Of a stretch of DNA of 64,000 nt, positions 26,280 to 34,700 are shown one piece after another. A program made the translations under genes and the position numbers. Below the pieces are notes generated by a model. It was not told where the DNA came from. It made no database searches and worked only from the letters and a program-made list of their open reading frames with translations. Every line of letters begins with the position of its first letter. Within the stretch, counting starts at the first letter, position 1. The DNA comes from Oleiharenicola sp. (GTDB lineage: Bacteria > Verrucomicrobiota > Verrucomicrobiia > Opitutales > Opitutaceae): NCBI GenBank assembly GCA_025363455.1, contig JANYDW010000041.1, forward strand, positions 19,414 to 83,413, given 5' to 3'.

Positions 26280-27791
26280 ATGCCAACGCTTACCTCCATC
26301 AAAAAACGTCCGGCCTCGCGCCACCTCGGCCGGCCCACGCCCGAGCTCATCTTCGGCGACCTCTGGGAGTTCGATCCCGCGCCCGAGACAGCCGACCCGC
26401 GGCTGAAGGCCCGCTACGACCTGTTCATCGGCGGCAAGTTTGTCGCTCCTTCCTCCGGCAAATATTTCGACTCCATCAACCCGGCCAACGAGACGAAGCT
26501 CGCCGAGATCGCGCACGCCAACGCCGCCGACGTGGACGCCGCCTACGCTGCAGCGAAGAAGGCCTTCGACACGACCTGGGGCAAGATGCCCGGCCGGGAA
26601 CGCGCCAAATACCTCTACCGCCTCGCCCGGCTCCTGCAGGACCGGGCGCGCGAGTTCGCCGTGGCGGAGACGCTCGACGGGGGCAAGCCCATCAAGGAAT
26701 CGCGCGACTTCGATGTCCCGATGGCCGCCGCGCATTTCTTCTATCACGCTGGTTGGGCGGACAAGCTCGACTACGTCGCGCCCGGTCGCTCGGTTGCGCC
26801 GCTCGGTGTCGTCGGCCAGGTCATCCCGTGGAACTTCCCCTTGCTGATGCTGGCGTGGAAAATCGCTCCGGCCCTCGCGATGGGCAACACGGTCGTGCTC
26901 AAGCCCGCCGAGACGACCAGCGTGACCGCGCTCAAATTCGCCGAGCTGATCCAGGACGCCGGGTTGCCACCAGGCGTCGTGAACTTTGTCACCGGGTTCG
27001 GCGACACCGGCGCGGCCGTCATGGGCCACCCGACCGCCGCCAAGGTCGCCTTTACCGGCTCGACGGAGGTGGGGAAGATCATCATGCGTTCCCTCGCCGG
27101 CACCGACAAGAAGATGACCATGGAGCTCGGCGGCAAGGCGGCGAACATCGTGTTCGACGACGCGCCGATCGACCAGGCCGTCGAGGGCATCATCAACGGA
27201 ATATTCTTCAACCAGGGCCACGTCTGCTGCGCCGGCTCCCGCCTGCTGGTGCACGAGCCCATCGCCGAGCGGTTCCTCGCCAAACTTAAGACCCGCATCA
27301 AGACCCTCCGTGTCGGCGACCCGATCGACAAGAACACCGACATCGGCGCCATCAACTCGAAGGAGCAGCTCGCCACGATCACGCGGCTGGTCGGGGTCGG
27401 AGTGAAGGAGGGGGCCGTGATGTTCCAGCCCGCCTGCAAGCTGCCGGCCAAGGGTTACTATTTCCGCCCGACGGTGTTCTCCGGCGTCAGCATGAGCCAC
27501 CGCGTCGCGCGCGAGGAGATTTTTGGGCCAGTGCTGAGCGTGCTCACGTTCCGCACGCTCGATGAGGCGGTCGAGAAGGCCAACAACACGGCCTACGGCC
27601 TTAGCGCTGGTGTATGGACCGACAAGGGCTCACGCATCCTGAAGATGTCCACCGAGCTCAAGGCCGGCGTCGTCTGGGCCAACACCTACAACAAGTTCGA
27701 CCCCACGTCGCCCTTTGGCGGCTACAAGGAGAGCGGCTTCGGCCGCGAGGGTGGCCGCCAGGGCCTGCTCGACTACTGCAAGCTCGTCTGA
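26280..27791 (+). CDS. Aldehyde dehydrogenase, NAD-dependent, full length
   Basis: A 503-residue ALDH expected to oxidise an aldehyde to the acid. PWNFP is at 183-187, the cofactor lysine in VLKPAE is about 208, the general base is E282 in MELGGKAANIV, and the nucleophile C316 lies in NQGHVCCAGSR. The C-terminal GGYKESGFGREGG block is intact. It follows deoC, so acetaldehyde is the simplest substrate. An extra about 45 N-terminal residues (to RLKARYDLFI) precede the usual start of the fold. Together with the half-ALDH at 29666 it resembles the two-domain ALDH16 family split over two genes. Confidence 0.95.
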   Translation: MPTLTSIKKRPASRHLGRPTPELIFGDLWEFDPAPETADPRLKARYDLFIGGKFVAPSSGKYFDSINPANETKLAEIAHANAADVDAAYAAAKKAFDTTWGKMPGRERAKYLYRLARLLQDRAREFAVAETLDGGKPIKESRDFDVPMAAAHFFYHAGWADKLDYVAPGRSVAPLGVVGQVIPWNFPLLMLAWKIAPALAMGNTVVLKPAETTSVTALKFAELIQDAGLPPGVVNFVTGFGDTGAAVMGHPTAAKVAFTGSTEVGKIIMRSLAGTDKKMTMELGGKAANIVFDDAPIDQAVEGIINGIFFNQGHVCCAGSRLLVHEPIAERFLAKLKTRIKTLRVGDPIDKNTDIGAINSKEQLATITRLVGVGVKEGAVMFQPACKLPAKGYYFRPTVFSGVSMSHRVAREEIFGPVLSVLTFRTLDEAVEKANNTAYGLSAGVWTDKGSRILKMSTELKAGVVWANTYNKFDPTSPFGGYKESGFGREGGRQGLLDYCKLV

Positions 27792-27804
27792 AACGACTGA
27801 TGAA

Positions 27805-27907
27805 TCGTTCTCTTTCTCATAATCCTTCTCGTTCTCTCCTGTTTCGGAAGATCGACGGAGCCTGCCAAGACGATAGAACGAGAACGATTAAGAGAACGAG
27901 AAAGATT
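27805..27907. repeat. Inverted repeat, CGTTCTC family
   Basis: A pyrimidine-rich left arm (CGTTCTCTTTCTCATAATCC) and a purine-rich right arm (AGAACGAGAACGATTAAGAG) enclose a 40-base loop. The element fills the ALDH to zinc-ribbon gap. A second full copy is at 29564 and a single arm at 497. Confidence 0.7.
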
Positions 27908-27912
27908 GTACC

Positions 27913-28176
27913 ATGTCGCGAACCTTTGTCCCCCCTTCAGAATGCCCTGTTTGCGGGGAGTCGGTGCCCAACGGAGCCAAGGCGTGCCCGGGTTGCGGGG
28001 CGGACGAGCGCTCGGGTTGGGACGAGGACGCCAGTCTCTACGACGGCCTCGATTTGCCCGACGAGGCATTTGACGACGAAAAGAAACCCGCGCCGCGTCG
28101 GGCGCCGGACCGGGTCTGGATCGCCCTTGGCGCGCTGCTGGCCCTGGCCGTCGTCCTGACGTTTATCTTCCGCTGA
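27913..28176 (+). CDS. Small zinc-ribbon membrane protein
   Basis: An 87-residue protein. An N-terminal zinc ribbon has two knuckles, CPVC (11-14) and CPGC (25-28). An acidic linker (DEDASLYDGLDLPDEAFDDE) follows, then one C-terminal membrane helix (about 68-86), giving a tail-anchored topology with the ribbon in the cytoplasm. Function unknown. It lies six bases before the POT transporter gene and may assist it. Confidence 0.8.
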   Translation: MSRTFVPPSECPVCGESVPNGAKACPGCGADERSGWDEDASLYDGLDLPDEAFDDEKKPAPRRAPDRVWIALGALLALAVVLTFIFR

Positions 28177-28182
28177 TTCTTC

Positions 28183-29544
28183 ATGGCTGACCAGAAATAC
28201 CTCACCGCCCCCGTCAAAACGGACCAGATGCCGAAGGGCATCCCCTTCATCATCGCGACCGAGGCGGCCGAGCGCTTCAGCTACTATGGCATGGCCTCCA
28301 TCCTCGCGGTGTTCATGACCCAATACCTGCGCAACAGCTCCGGCGCCCTGGATCTGATGACGGAGAACGAGGCTAACCAGCGCTTCCATGATTTTGCGTT
28401 CCTCGGCTACTTCCTGCCGTTTGTCGGTGCGATCCTGGCGGACGCCTTCCTGGGGAAGTTTCGCACGATCCTGTTCATTGCCGTCATCTACTGTGGCGGG
28501 CACCTCGCGCTGGCGATCGATGATACCCGGACAGGCCTGGCTATTGGCATGGTGCTGATCGCGATTGGCATGGGCGGGATCAAGCCCTGCGTCTCGGCCA
28601 TCGTCGGTGATCAGTTCGGCGCCTCAAACCAGCACCTGCTGTCGAAGGCCTTTGGCTGGTTCTATTTCGCGATCAACACCGGGTCGTTGCTTGCTTTCTG
28701 GATCATACCGTTGCTGCTGAAATACGCCGGGCCGCATTGGGCGTTCGGGGTCCCGGGCATCTTCATGGCTGTGGCGGCCGGGATCTTCTGGTGGGGGCGT
28801 TACCGGTTTGTGCACATTCCCGCCGGGGGTTGGACCGCGTTCCGCCAAAACTTCGACCGCGCGAGCCTGGCGACCATCGGCCGGATCGCGGTCATCTACG
28901 TTTTTGTCGCCGTCTTCTGGTCGCTGTGGTCGCAGTGCCAGAGCGAGTGGGTGCTGCAGGCCGAAAAAATGGACCGCAACCTGTCGCTCTTCGGCTGGAA
29001 ATTCGAGGTGCTGTCGTCGCAGATGCAGATCCTGAGCGGCACCTTCATCCTCCTGATGATCGTGGTCTGCAACTACGGGCTTTACCCGCTGATCAACCGC
29101 TTCTGGCCGCTGAACGAGCTGCGGAAGATCGGCCTCGGGCTCGTCGTGACCTGTTTCTCGTTCCTCATCATCGCCTGGATCGAGACGCAGATCGGCCACG
29201 GGCTGAAACCCCATATCGGCTGGCAGGTGCCGGCTTTCCTGCTGCTTTCCACCGGTGAAACCATGGTGTCGGTCACTTCGCTGGAGTTCGCCTACACCCA
29301 GGCCCCCAAGCGACTGAAGGCCGTGATCATGATCCTCTACCTCTGGGCCATCGCCTTCGGCAACTTCCTCACGGCGCGCATTCACGGCCTCATCGCCAAT
29401 GCGGACGGCACCAGCAAGCTGCCCGGGGCCTCGTTCTACCTTTTCTTCGTCGTGTTGTGCGCCACCGCCGCTGTGATCTTCGCCTTCGTTTCCCGTTCCT
29501 ATACGCTCAAAACCCACCTGCAGGACGAGGCGCCCTCGGCCTGA
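28183..29544 (+). CDS. POT/PTR-family proton-coupled oligopeptide transporter
   Basis: A 453-residue MFS-type importer with about twelve helices. The family signature E-x-x-E-R-F-S-Y-Y-G is present near residue 28, and FYFAINTGSL is the second PTR motif. Proton coupling and peptide or nitrate-type substrates are known for the family; here di-/tripeptides are the default guess. It sits between the zinc-ribbon gene and the half-ALDH gene. Confidence 0.92.
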   Translation: MADQKYLTAPVKTDQMPKGIPFIIATEAAERFSYYGMASILAVFMTQYLRNSSGALDLMTENEANQRFHDFAFLGYFLPFVGAILADAFLGKFRTILFIAVIYCGGHLALAIDDTRTGLAIGMVLIAIGMGGIKPCVSAIVGDQFGASNQHLLSKAFGWFYFAINTGSLLAFWIIPLLLKYAGPHWAFGVPGIFMAVAAGIFWWGRYRFVHIPAGGWTAFRQNFDRASLATIGRIAVIYVFVAVFWSLWSQCQSEWVLQAEKMDRNLSLFGWKFEVLSSQMQILSGTFILLMIVVCNYGLYPLINRFWPLNELRKIGLGLVVTCFSFLIIAWIETQIGHGLKPHIGWQVPAFLLLSTGETMVSVTSLEFAYTQAPKRLKAVIMILYLWAIAFGNFLTARIHGLIANADGTSKLPGASFYLFFVVLCATAAVIFAFVSRSYTLKTHLQDEAPSA

Positions 29545-29563
29545 ACCAGTCCCATGACTTCCC

Positions 29564-29658
29564 ATCGTTCTCTTTCTCGTAATCCTAATCGTTCTCCTGC
29601 CAGGGTGGACAAAGGACTCGCCCGAGAGAACGAAAACGATTAAGAGAACGAGAACGAT
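29564..29658. repeat. Inverted repeat, CGTTCTC family
   Basis: The left arm is CGTTCTCTTTCTCGTAATCC and the right arm AACGATTAAGAGAACGAGAA, around a loop of about 30 bases. It fills the POT to half-ALDH gap and is the same family as 27805-27907. Confidence 0.7.
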
Positions 29659-29665
29659 CCAAGCC

Positions 29666-30532
29666 ATGACCCGTCTCCCCATCACCAAAACCCCCAAGGT
29701 TTACGTCGGCGGCTCCTTCATCCGCTCCGAGAGCGCCCGCACCTTCCCGCTCAAGGATGCCGCGGGCACGTTCTTCGCCAACATCCCTCAGTGCACGCGC
29801 AAGGACCTGCGCAATGCCATCGAGGCCGCCGCCAAGGCCGGGCCCGGCTGGGCGAAGCGCACGCCCTACAATCGCGGCCAGATCATCTACCGGCTCGGCG
29901 AAATGCTCGAGGCACGCAAAGCCGACATGGCCGACGCCCTCACGGTCGGTGGCGCGAGCAAGGCCGCGGCCGCGAAGGAAATCACCGCGGCGATCGACCG
30001 CCTCATCTATTACGCCGGTTGGGCCGACAAATACGAGCAGGTGCTGGGCAACGTGAACCCCGTCGCCTCGCCGCACTTCAACTTCACCGTCACCGAGCCG
30101 ATGGGCATCGTGGGCCTGCTCGCCCCTGACGAAGCCCCGTTGCTTGCACTGGTTTCGCTCGTCGCGCCTGCCATCACCGGCGGTAACACGGTCGTCGCAC
30201 TCGCGTCCTCCACCCAGCCGTATCCCGCCATCGTGCTGGGCGAGATGCTGGCCACGAGCGACCTGCCCGGCGGCGTGGTCAACCTGCTTACCGGCTTCCG
30301 CAAGGAGATCGTGCCGACGATGGCCACGCACACCCACCTGCGCGCCATCGCTGGCGTGGCGAACGCCGACGAGCGCAAGGCACTCAAGCTCGGTGCCGCC
30401 GACAGCGTGAAGCGCGTGAAGCTGTCCAAGACGGAAGAGCCGGTCGACTGGTTCTCCGCCAAGGCGCAGAGCCTCTACGACGTCCGCGACCATCTGGAAT
30501 TCAAGACCACGTGGCACCCGATCGGGGCGTGA
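29666..30532 (+). CDS. Half-length, catalytically incomplete ALDH-fold protein
   Basis: A 288-residue protein with the N-terminal cofactor half of an ALDH: YVGGSFIRSES, then GPGWAKRTPYNRGQIIYRLGE, GIVGLLAPDEAP and LPGGVVNLLTG. The cofactor lysine motif (LKPAE in normal enzymes) is replaced by ALASS. The chain ends before the MELGG and catalytic-Cys regions. The end is not a frameshift: the C-terminal about 60 residues have their own conserved-looking helix (DWFSAKAQSLYDVRDHLEF) and a normal stop. It resembles the degenerate second domain of ALDH16 enzymes and may act as a partner of the full ALDH at 26280. Confidence 0.85.
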   Translation: MTRLPITKTPKVYVGGSFIRSESARTFPLKDAAGTFFANIPQCTRKDLRNAIEAAAKAGPGWAKRTPYNRGQIIYRLGEMLEARKADMADALTVGGASKAAAAKEITAAIDRLIYYAGWADKYEQVLGNVNPVASPHFNFTVTEPMGIVGLLAPDEAPLLALVSLVAPAITGGNTVVALASSTQPYPAIVLGEMLATSDLPGGVVNLLTGFRKEIVPTMATHTHLRAIAGVANADERKALKLGAADSVKRVKLSKTEEPVDWFSAKAQSLYDVRDHLEFKTTWHPIGA

Positions 30533-30534
30533 GC

Positions 30535-30951
30535 ATGCTCCCCGGGCCCGACGCCGAGCTTCTGAGAAAGCGTCTGTTGGTCTTTTGGATCGTCTGGGGT
30601 CTCATCCTGGCCGGGCTGGTCATGATTTATGTACTGCTTGGGCGTGGGCCGGTGAAACCGGTCGTCGCGGCGGATCTGCCGGTGAACTTGGCGGGCGTCG
30701 TGCCCTTGTTCATCAGCGTCGTGGTCCGCTGGCTGGTCCTGCCGCGATGCCGCGACGTGATGACGGTCTTCCCAATTTATATCGTGGGCCTCGCTCTGGC
30801 CGAAGCCTGCGGCCTGATGGGCATTTTACTCGGTGGACCGTATCGCGAGAGCCTGTTTGTGCTCGGCGTATTGGGGGTCACGTCGTATGTGCCGCTGTTT
30901 GCCAAGCGGCTGCTGGAGCCGAAGGGTTCGGGGTTCATTCCGAACAATTGA
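30535..30951 (+). CDS. Four-helix membrane protein, unknown
   Basis: A 138-residue protein with four predicted membrane helices (around LLVFWIVWGLILAGLVMIYVL, LAGVVPLFISVVVRWLVL, IYIVGLALAEACGLMGILLGG and SLFVLGVLGVTSYVPLF). The start ATG lies two bases after the half-ALDH stop. No family motif is recognised. Likely co-transcribed with the upstream gene. Confidence 0.7.
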   Translation: MLPGPDAELLRKRLLVFWIVWGLILAGLVMIYVLLGRGPVKPVVAADLPVNLAGVVPLFISVVVRWLVLPRCRDVMTVFPIYIVGLALAEACGLMGILLGGPYRESLFVLGVLGVTSYVPLFAKRLLEPKGSGFIPNN

Positions 30952-30970
30952 CGTTTCCCTCCGTGGAAAC

Positions 30971-31008
30971 GTCATCCTGAGCCCGCAACGCGGACGAAGG
31001 ATCCACGG
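30971..31008. repeat. Half copy of the GTCATCCTGA repeat
   Basis: Contains GTCATCCTGAGCCC and GAAGGATCCACGG, one arm only. It is followed by an unrelated short inverted repeat (GGTCGGG/CCCGACC, about 31008-31023) between two convergent genes. Confidence 0.55.
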
Positions 31009-31043
31009 TCGGGCCGGAGCCCGACCCTCCAGCATGATAGCGC

Positions 31044-31529
31044 TCAATCGCCAGACAGTTTTCCCGTCTCTGCCAGGCGTTCCAGGAAGATCCAGCAGCG
31101 CTTGGCCTGGGTCTCGGCCGTCTTGGCGTCCATGATGTAGCGGACGACCTGCCGGCGGATGGCGACGCTGTGGTTGAGCCAGCCCGCCTCGAGTTGGGGG
31201 CGGGCCTGGAAAGCCTTCCTCATTTCCTCCGGCAGATCGGGTTCGCGCGACGCGGTGTCGGGCTCGAGGGTGAACTCGATGGTGTCGCCGGCCTCCACCT
31301 TCGCGGCCTTCAGCAGCTCGACCTTGATCGCCAGCTTGTAGTGGCCGCGCTTGCCGGGCAGCAGCGTGACGCGGTCGAGGTCGTCGTTGAAACGGAGCAG
31401 GGCGTTGAGCCCGTGGCCACCACCCTTGATCTCGGCCGGCGTGAGCGTGAGCGGCAGGATGGCGCGCTTCGGCAGGTCGACCCAGCGGACCATGGCGACA
31501 CGGTAGAGCTTCGCCCGAAAACTACGCAT
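31044..31529 (-). CDS. YdeI/OmpD-associated, DUF1905-type protein
   Basis: A 161-residue protein from ATG 31529, overlapping the pfkB-like gene by 8 bases. The N-terminal DUF1905 barrel (FRAKLYRV, then WVDLPK, GHYKLAIKVELLKAAKVEAGDTIEFTLE) is followed by the YdeI helical tail (PEEMRKAFQARPQLEAGW, then KTAETQAKRCWIFLERLA). The family is linked to peptide/bacteriocin resistance in a few species, but the biochemistry is unknown. The frame is open further upstream, but that part is antisense to the kinase gene. Confidence 0.82.
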   Translation of the reverse strand: MRSFRAKLYRVAMVRWVDLPKRAILPLTLTPAEIKGGGHGLNALLRFNDDLDRVTLLPGKRGHYKLAIKVELLKAAKVEAGDTIEFTLEPDTASREPDLPEEMRKAFQARPQLEAGWLNHSVAIRRQVVRYIMDAKTAETQAKRCWIFLERLAETGKLSGD

Positions 31530-32478
31530 GGTCGCGCCGCCGCAGGAAACGGGAAATCTCCCTCGCAGTAGGCATGGATTCGGCCGTGCCGTGCTGGGTG
31601 ACGGCGAGGGCCGCCACGGCGTTGGCGAAGTGAGCGGCCTCAAAGACGTTCTTCTTGAATTTAACCAGGCCGGCGGCGAAACCGCCGACAAACGCGTCGC
31701 CCGCTCCGGTGGTGTCGACGGCGTCCACCTCATGGGACTGCACCCGGGCATAGACGTCGGGCTGTGAAATGAAGCAGCCGCGGGAGCCAAGGGTGACGAT
31801 AACAATGGGCACGTTAAAGGTGCGGCAGAGCGAATGCAGGCGGTCGGGGGCGAGGCGGTGCAGAGTCTCGGCGGTGAAATTCCGTACGCCGCTGCGGGGC
31901 AGGCGGTTTACGAGCGCGATAAATTCCGATTCATTGGGGATCAGCACCTCGACGTGGCGGAGGATCGAAAGATCCACCTTGGCGTGCATGGGCGCGGGAT
32001 TGAAGACCGTGACAGCCCCATTGCGCCGGGCATGGCGCAGCACATGCGCCATGGTCTTCATATCGCACTCGGCCTGGCAGACGACAACCTCGGCGGCAGC
32101 GAGCGGCGGTAATGGCACGTCGCGGATGTGCAGGGCGAGGTTGGCGCCGAGAGCAACCATGATCTGGTTCTGCCCGGCGGCGTTGACCGCAATGGCGGCG
32201 GCGCCCGTGGGCTCCTTCTTTTTCACCACGAAAGCCACGCGCACCCGGGCCTGCCGGGCAAATTCCCGCGCGTGGGAACCGGCCGCGTCATGACCAATGG
32301 CACCGAGAAAGAGGGTGGGGATGCCGGCGCGGGTGGCGGCGACGGCCTGATTGAACCCCTTGCCGCCAGCGCCGGGCCGCAATTCGGCCAGCACACACTC
32401 GCCGGGCCGGGGAAAGTCCCGAATATAAAAAGCCAGATCCTGGACGTAGCTGCCAACGATGACGACGCGTGCTTTCAT
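31522..32478 (-). CDS. PfkB-family (ribokinase-like) sugar or nucleoside kinase
   Basis: A 318-residue cytosolic kinase. The substrate loop GAGGKGFNQAVAATRAG is ribokinase-like, and the ATP/anion-hole motif DTTGAGDAFVGGF carries the catalytic Asp. Ribokinase is a natural partner for deoxyribose/ribose use, but adenosine-type and other sugar kinases share these motifs. It is followed by the YdeI-like gene and divergent from the sensor kinase at 32751. Confidence 0.9.
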   Translation of the reverse strand: MKARVVIVGSYVQDLAFYIRDFPRPGECVLAELRPGAGGKGFNQAVAATRAGIPTLFLGAIGHDAAGSHAREFARQARVRVAFVVKKKEPTGAAAIAVNAAGQNQIMVALGANLALHIRDVPLPPLAAAEVVVCQAECDMKTMAHVLRHARRNGAVTVFNPAPMHAKVDLSILRHVEVLIPNESEFIALVNRLPRSGVRNFTAETLHRLAPDRLHSLCRTFNVPIVIVTLGSRGCFISQPDVYARVQSHEVDAVDTTGAGDAFVGGFAAGLVKFKKNVFEAAHFANAVAALAVTQHGTAESMPTAREISRFLRRRDHA

Positions 32479-32750
32479 TCTCTGGAACAGGTGGGCGAGC
32501 AGGCAGCGTGCGCCGCACCTTGCGGCGGGTAAAGTGGTTTTTCACCGCCTCGGTGAATTTTAACTATCGGGATAGGGTCGGCACCGCCGTCTGACATCCC
32601 ACCATGACCGCTTGTCCAATCCCCCGTGTGAGGTGTTGCCATCGGGCGCAATTTGCGGGCATGGCTGTCGTCGTCACCCGCACCTTGTCATCCCTTGGCC
32701 AACCGGTCGGTCTTGCTGTCCCCCCGGCGGCCGTGGTTCGCTCCGAGGCG

Positions 32751-33851
32751 ATGAGTGCTGATACCGAGGCCAAGCTGCTGCGGGCGAAAAACCGCCTCTA
32801 TGTTCTCTGCCAGCTGGTCGGGTGGGGCGGGCTGATGGGCATGCAGTTGTTCTACCAGAACGTGGAAGGGACTCACGGCCGCAGTCGCGATGCGGCGATC
32901 ACGGTCATGATCATGCTGATGGGCCTGTTGCTGACCCACTATGTCCGACCCCTGATCAAGCGCTGGGGCTGGATGGAACTTGGGTGGGCCGCCCTGCTGC
33001 CTCGCGTGGCGGGAATCTCGGTCGCAATGTCCGTCGGGTGGTCCGTCGTGGGGTTCGGTTATGTGTATGGGGTGCTGCTAGAGCCCTGGACCTCAAAATA
33101 CAGCCCCGTGTTTGCGATCGGTGTTGCGACCTTTAACGGCGTGTTCGTTTTCCTCGGCTGGTTTTGCGTCTATTACATCTATCACGCCTTTGAACGCTTG
33201 CGGCGCATGCAACTCGAGCAGCTCCGGCTGGCGGCCAGCGTTAAGGAGGCCGAGTTGCGGGCGCTGAAGTCGCAGGTCAACCCACACTTCCTCTTTAACT
33301 CGCTCAACAGCCTGCGGGCTTTGATTGACGAGGACGCACCAAAGGCCCGTGAGTCGGTCACCCGCCTCGCCAACATGCTGCGCTATTCGCTGCAATCGGG
33401 CCAGCAGGAGACCGTGCCGCTCGAGGAGGAGATTCGCATCGTGGAGGACTACCTCGCGCTTGAGCTGATCCGTCACGAAAGCCGGCTCCGCGTGCGCTGG
33501 GCGGTTTCCGACGACGCCCGGGCGCGGCCGGTGCCGCCGATGCTGCTGCAGACCCTGGTGGAGAACGCCGTCAAATATGGCATTTCCACCCGACGCGAGG
33601 GCGGGGAAGTCGCGATCACGGCCGGCCTCGAGGCGGACAATCTCCACATCGCGGTCACCAACCCCGGCGAGGTGGCCACCCCGGCCAGCGCCGCCGCCGC
33701 CCGGGCCGGCTCGTCTACCGGGGTGGGCCTGCGCAACGCCTCGGAGCGGCTGAAACTGCTCTTTGGCGACCGGGCCGGGCTCACGCTTGCTGCGGAGCCG
33801 GCCGGCTGCGTGACCGCTCATGTCCTGATCCCAGCCAAACCCGTCAAATGA
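32751..33851 (+). CDS. LytS-type sensor histidine kinase
   Basis: A 366-residue membrane kinase of the His_kinase (PF06580) type. Four predicted membrane helices are at about 20-150. The phosphoacceptor His lies in LKSQVNPHFLFNSLNSL; the N-box is LVENAVKYGI and the G-box is STGVGLRNASERL. ATG 32751 is chosen; upstream ATGs would add unconserved residues. It overlaps the response regulator by four bases (ATGA), so the two form one system. The signal is unknown. Confidence 0.92.
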   Translation: MSADTEAKLLRAKNRLYVLCQLVGWGGLMGMQLFYQNVEGTHGRSRDAAITVMIMLMGLLLTHYVRPLIKRWGWMELGWAALLPRVAGISVAMSVGWSVVGFGYVYGVLLEPWTSKYSPVFAIGVATFNGVFVFLGWFCVYYIYHAFERLRRMQLEQLRLAASVKEAELRALKSQVNPHFLFNSLNSLRALIDEDAPKARESVTRLANMLRYSLQSGQQETVPLEEEIRIVEDYLALELIRHESRLRVRWAVSDDARARPVPPMLLQTLVENAVKYGISTRREGGEVAITAGLEADNLHIAVTNPGEVATPASAAAARAGSSTGVGLRNASERLKLLFGDRAGLTLAAEPAGCVTAHVLIPAKPVK

Positions 33852-34573
33852 AAACCCTCCTCATCGACGACGAGCGCCTGGCCCGCAGCGAACTCCGTCG
33901 CCTGCTCGCGGCCCATCCCGACATTGAGATTGTCGGCGAGGCCGTAGACGTGGAGGACGCGGCCCAGAAGGTCGCCGAACTCAAGCCCGGCCTGCTTTTT
34001 CTTGACGTGCAGATGCCCGGGGCAGACGGGTTCAGCCTGCTGGAACGGCTCGAGCCACCACTGCCGGCGGTCATCTTCACGACGGCATACGACGAGTTTG
34101 CGGTGAAGGCTTTCGAGTTCAATGCGCTCGACTACCTGCTCAAGCCCGTGGATCCCAACCGGCTGATCGCCGCCCTCGAGCGGCTGCGGCACCGGGAAAG
34201 CACCGCCCCCAGGGGAAGCTCCGACTCGACCCACCGGCTCGCGCTGGAAGACAAGGTCTTTGTGCGCGAGGGTGACCGCTGCTGGTTTGTGGCGGTGAAG
34301 AACATCCGGTTGCTTGAGTCGGAGGGCAACTACACGCGCCTGCACTTTGACGACCAGAAGCCGCAGCTTTTCCGCTCGCTCACCGCGATGGAGGAGCGGC
34401 TCGATCCCCGGAGTTTTTTCCGCGCCAATCGCAAACAGGTGATCAACCTCACCTGGGTGGAAGGTATCGAACCTTGGTTTAGCGGCGGTCTGCTGGTGAA
34501 ACTCAAGGGCGGGCTCAAGGTCGAGCTTTCCCGCCGCCAGGCGCAGGATTTCCGCGAACGCATGAGCCTATGA
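33848..34573 (+). CDS. LytTR-family response regulator
   Basis: A 241-residue protein. The receiver domain has the acidic pocket IDDE (6-9), the phosphoacceptor Asp in LLFLDVQMPG and the lysine in LKPVD. The C-terminal LytTR DNA-binding domain starts near 140 (LLESEGNYTRLHF, then RSLTAMEERLDPRSFFRANRKQVINL). Targets are unknown; the NatAB-like exporter 120 bases downstream is the obvious candidate. Confidence 0.94.
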   Translation: MKTLLIDDERLARSELRRLLAAHPDIEIVGEAVDVEDAAQKVAELKPGLLFLDVQMPGADGFSLLERLEPPLPAVIFTTAYDEFAVKAFEFNALDYLLKPVDPNRLIAALERLRHRESTAPRGSSDSTHRLALEDKVFVREGDRCWFVAVKNIRLLESEGNYTRLHFDDQKPQLFRSLTAMEERLDPRSFFRANRKQVINLTWVEGIEPWFSGGLLVKLKGGLKVELSRRQAQDFRERMSL

Positions 34574-34576
34574 GAA

Positions 34577-34700
34577 AATGACTGAAAAACTGAATGGCTG
34601 AAGAGCTGAAAGGACGCGAGTATCACCGCCAACCGAGGCCCGACAGACTTTCACCCGCCGATCCAGCCCTTCAGCTTTTCAGTCCTTCAGCCCTTTATGA
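34577..34700. repeat. Inverted repeat, CTGAA type
   Basis: The left arm (ACTGAAAAACTGAATGGCTG, then AAGAGCTGAAAGG) and right arm (CCAGCCCTTCAGCTTTTCAG, then TCCTTCAGCCC) are made of repeated CTGAA units, separated by about 50 bases. The right arm runs up to the natA start codon, so it could affect translation or termination between the regulator and the exporter. Confidence 0.6.

Noticed and set aside
29666..30532. Pseudogene of an aldehyde dehydrogenase
   Set aside because: No frameshift or internal stop, and the C-terminal part is distinct and plausible; a half-length functional protein fits better.
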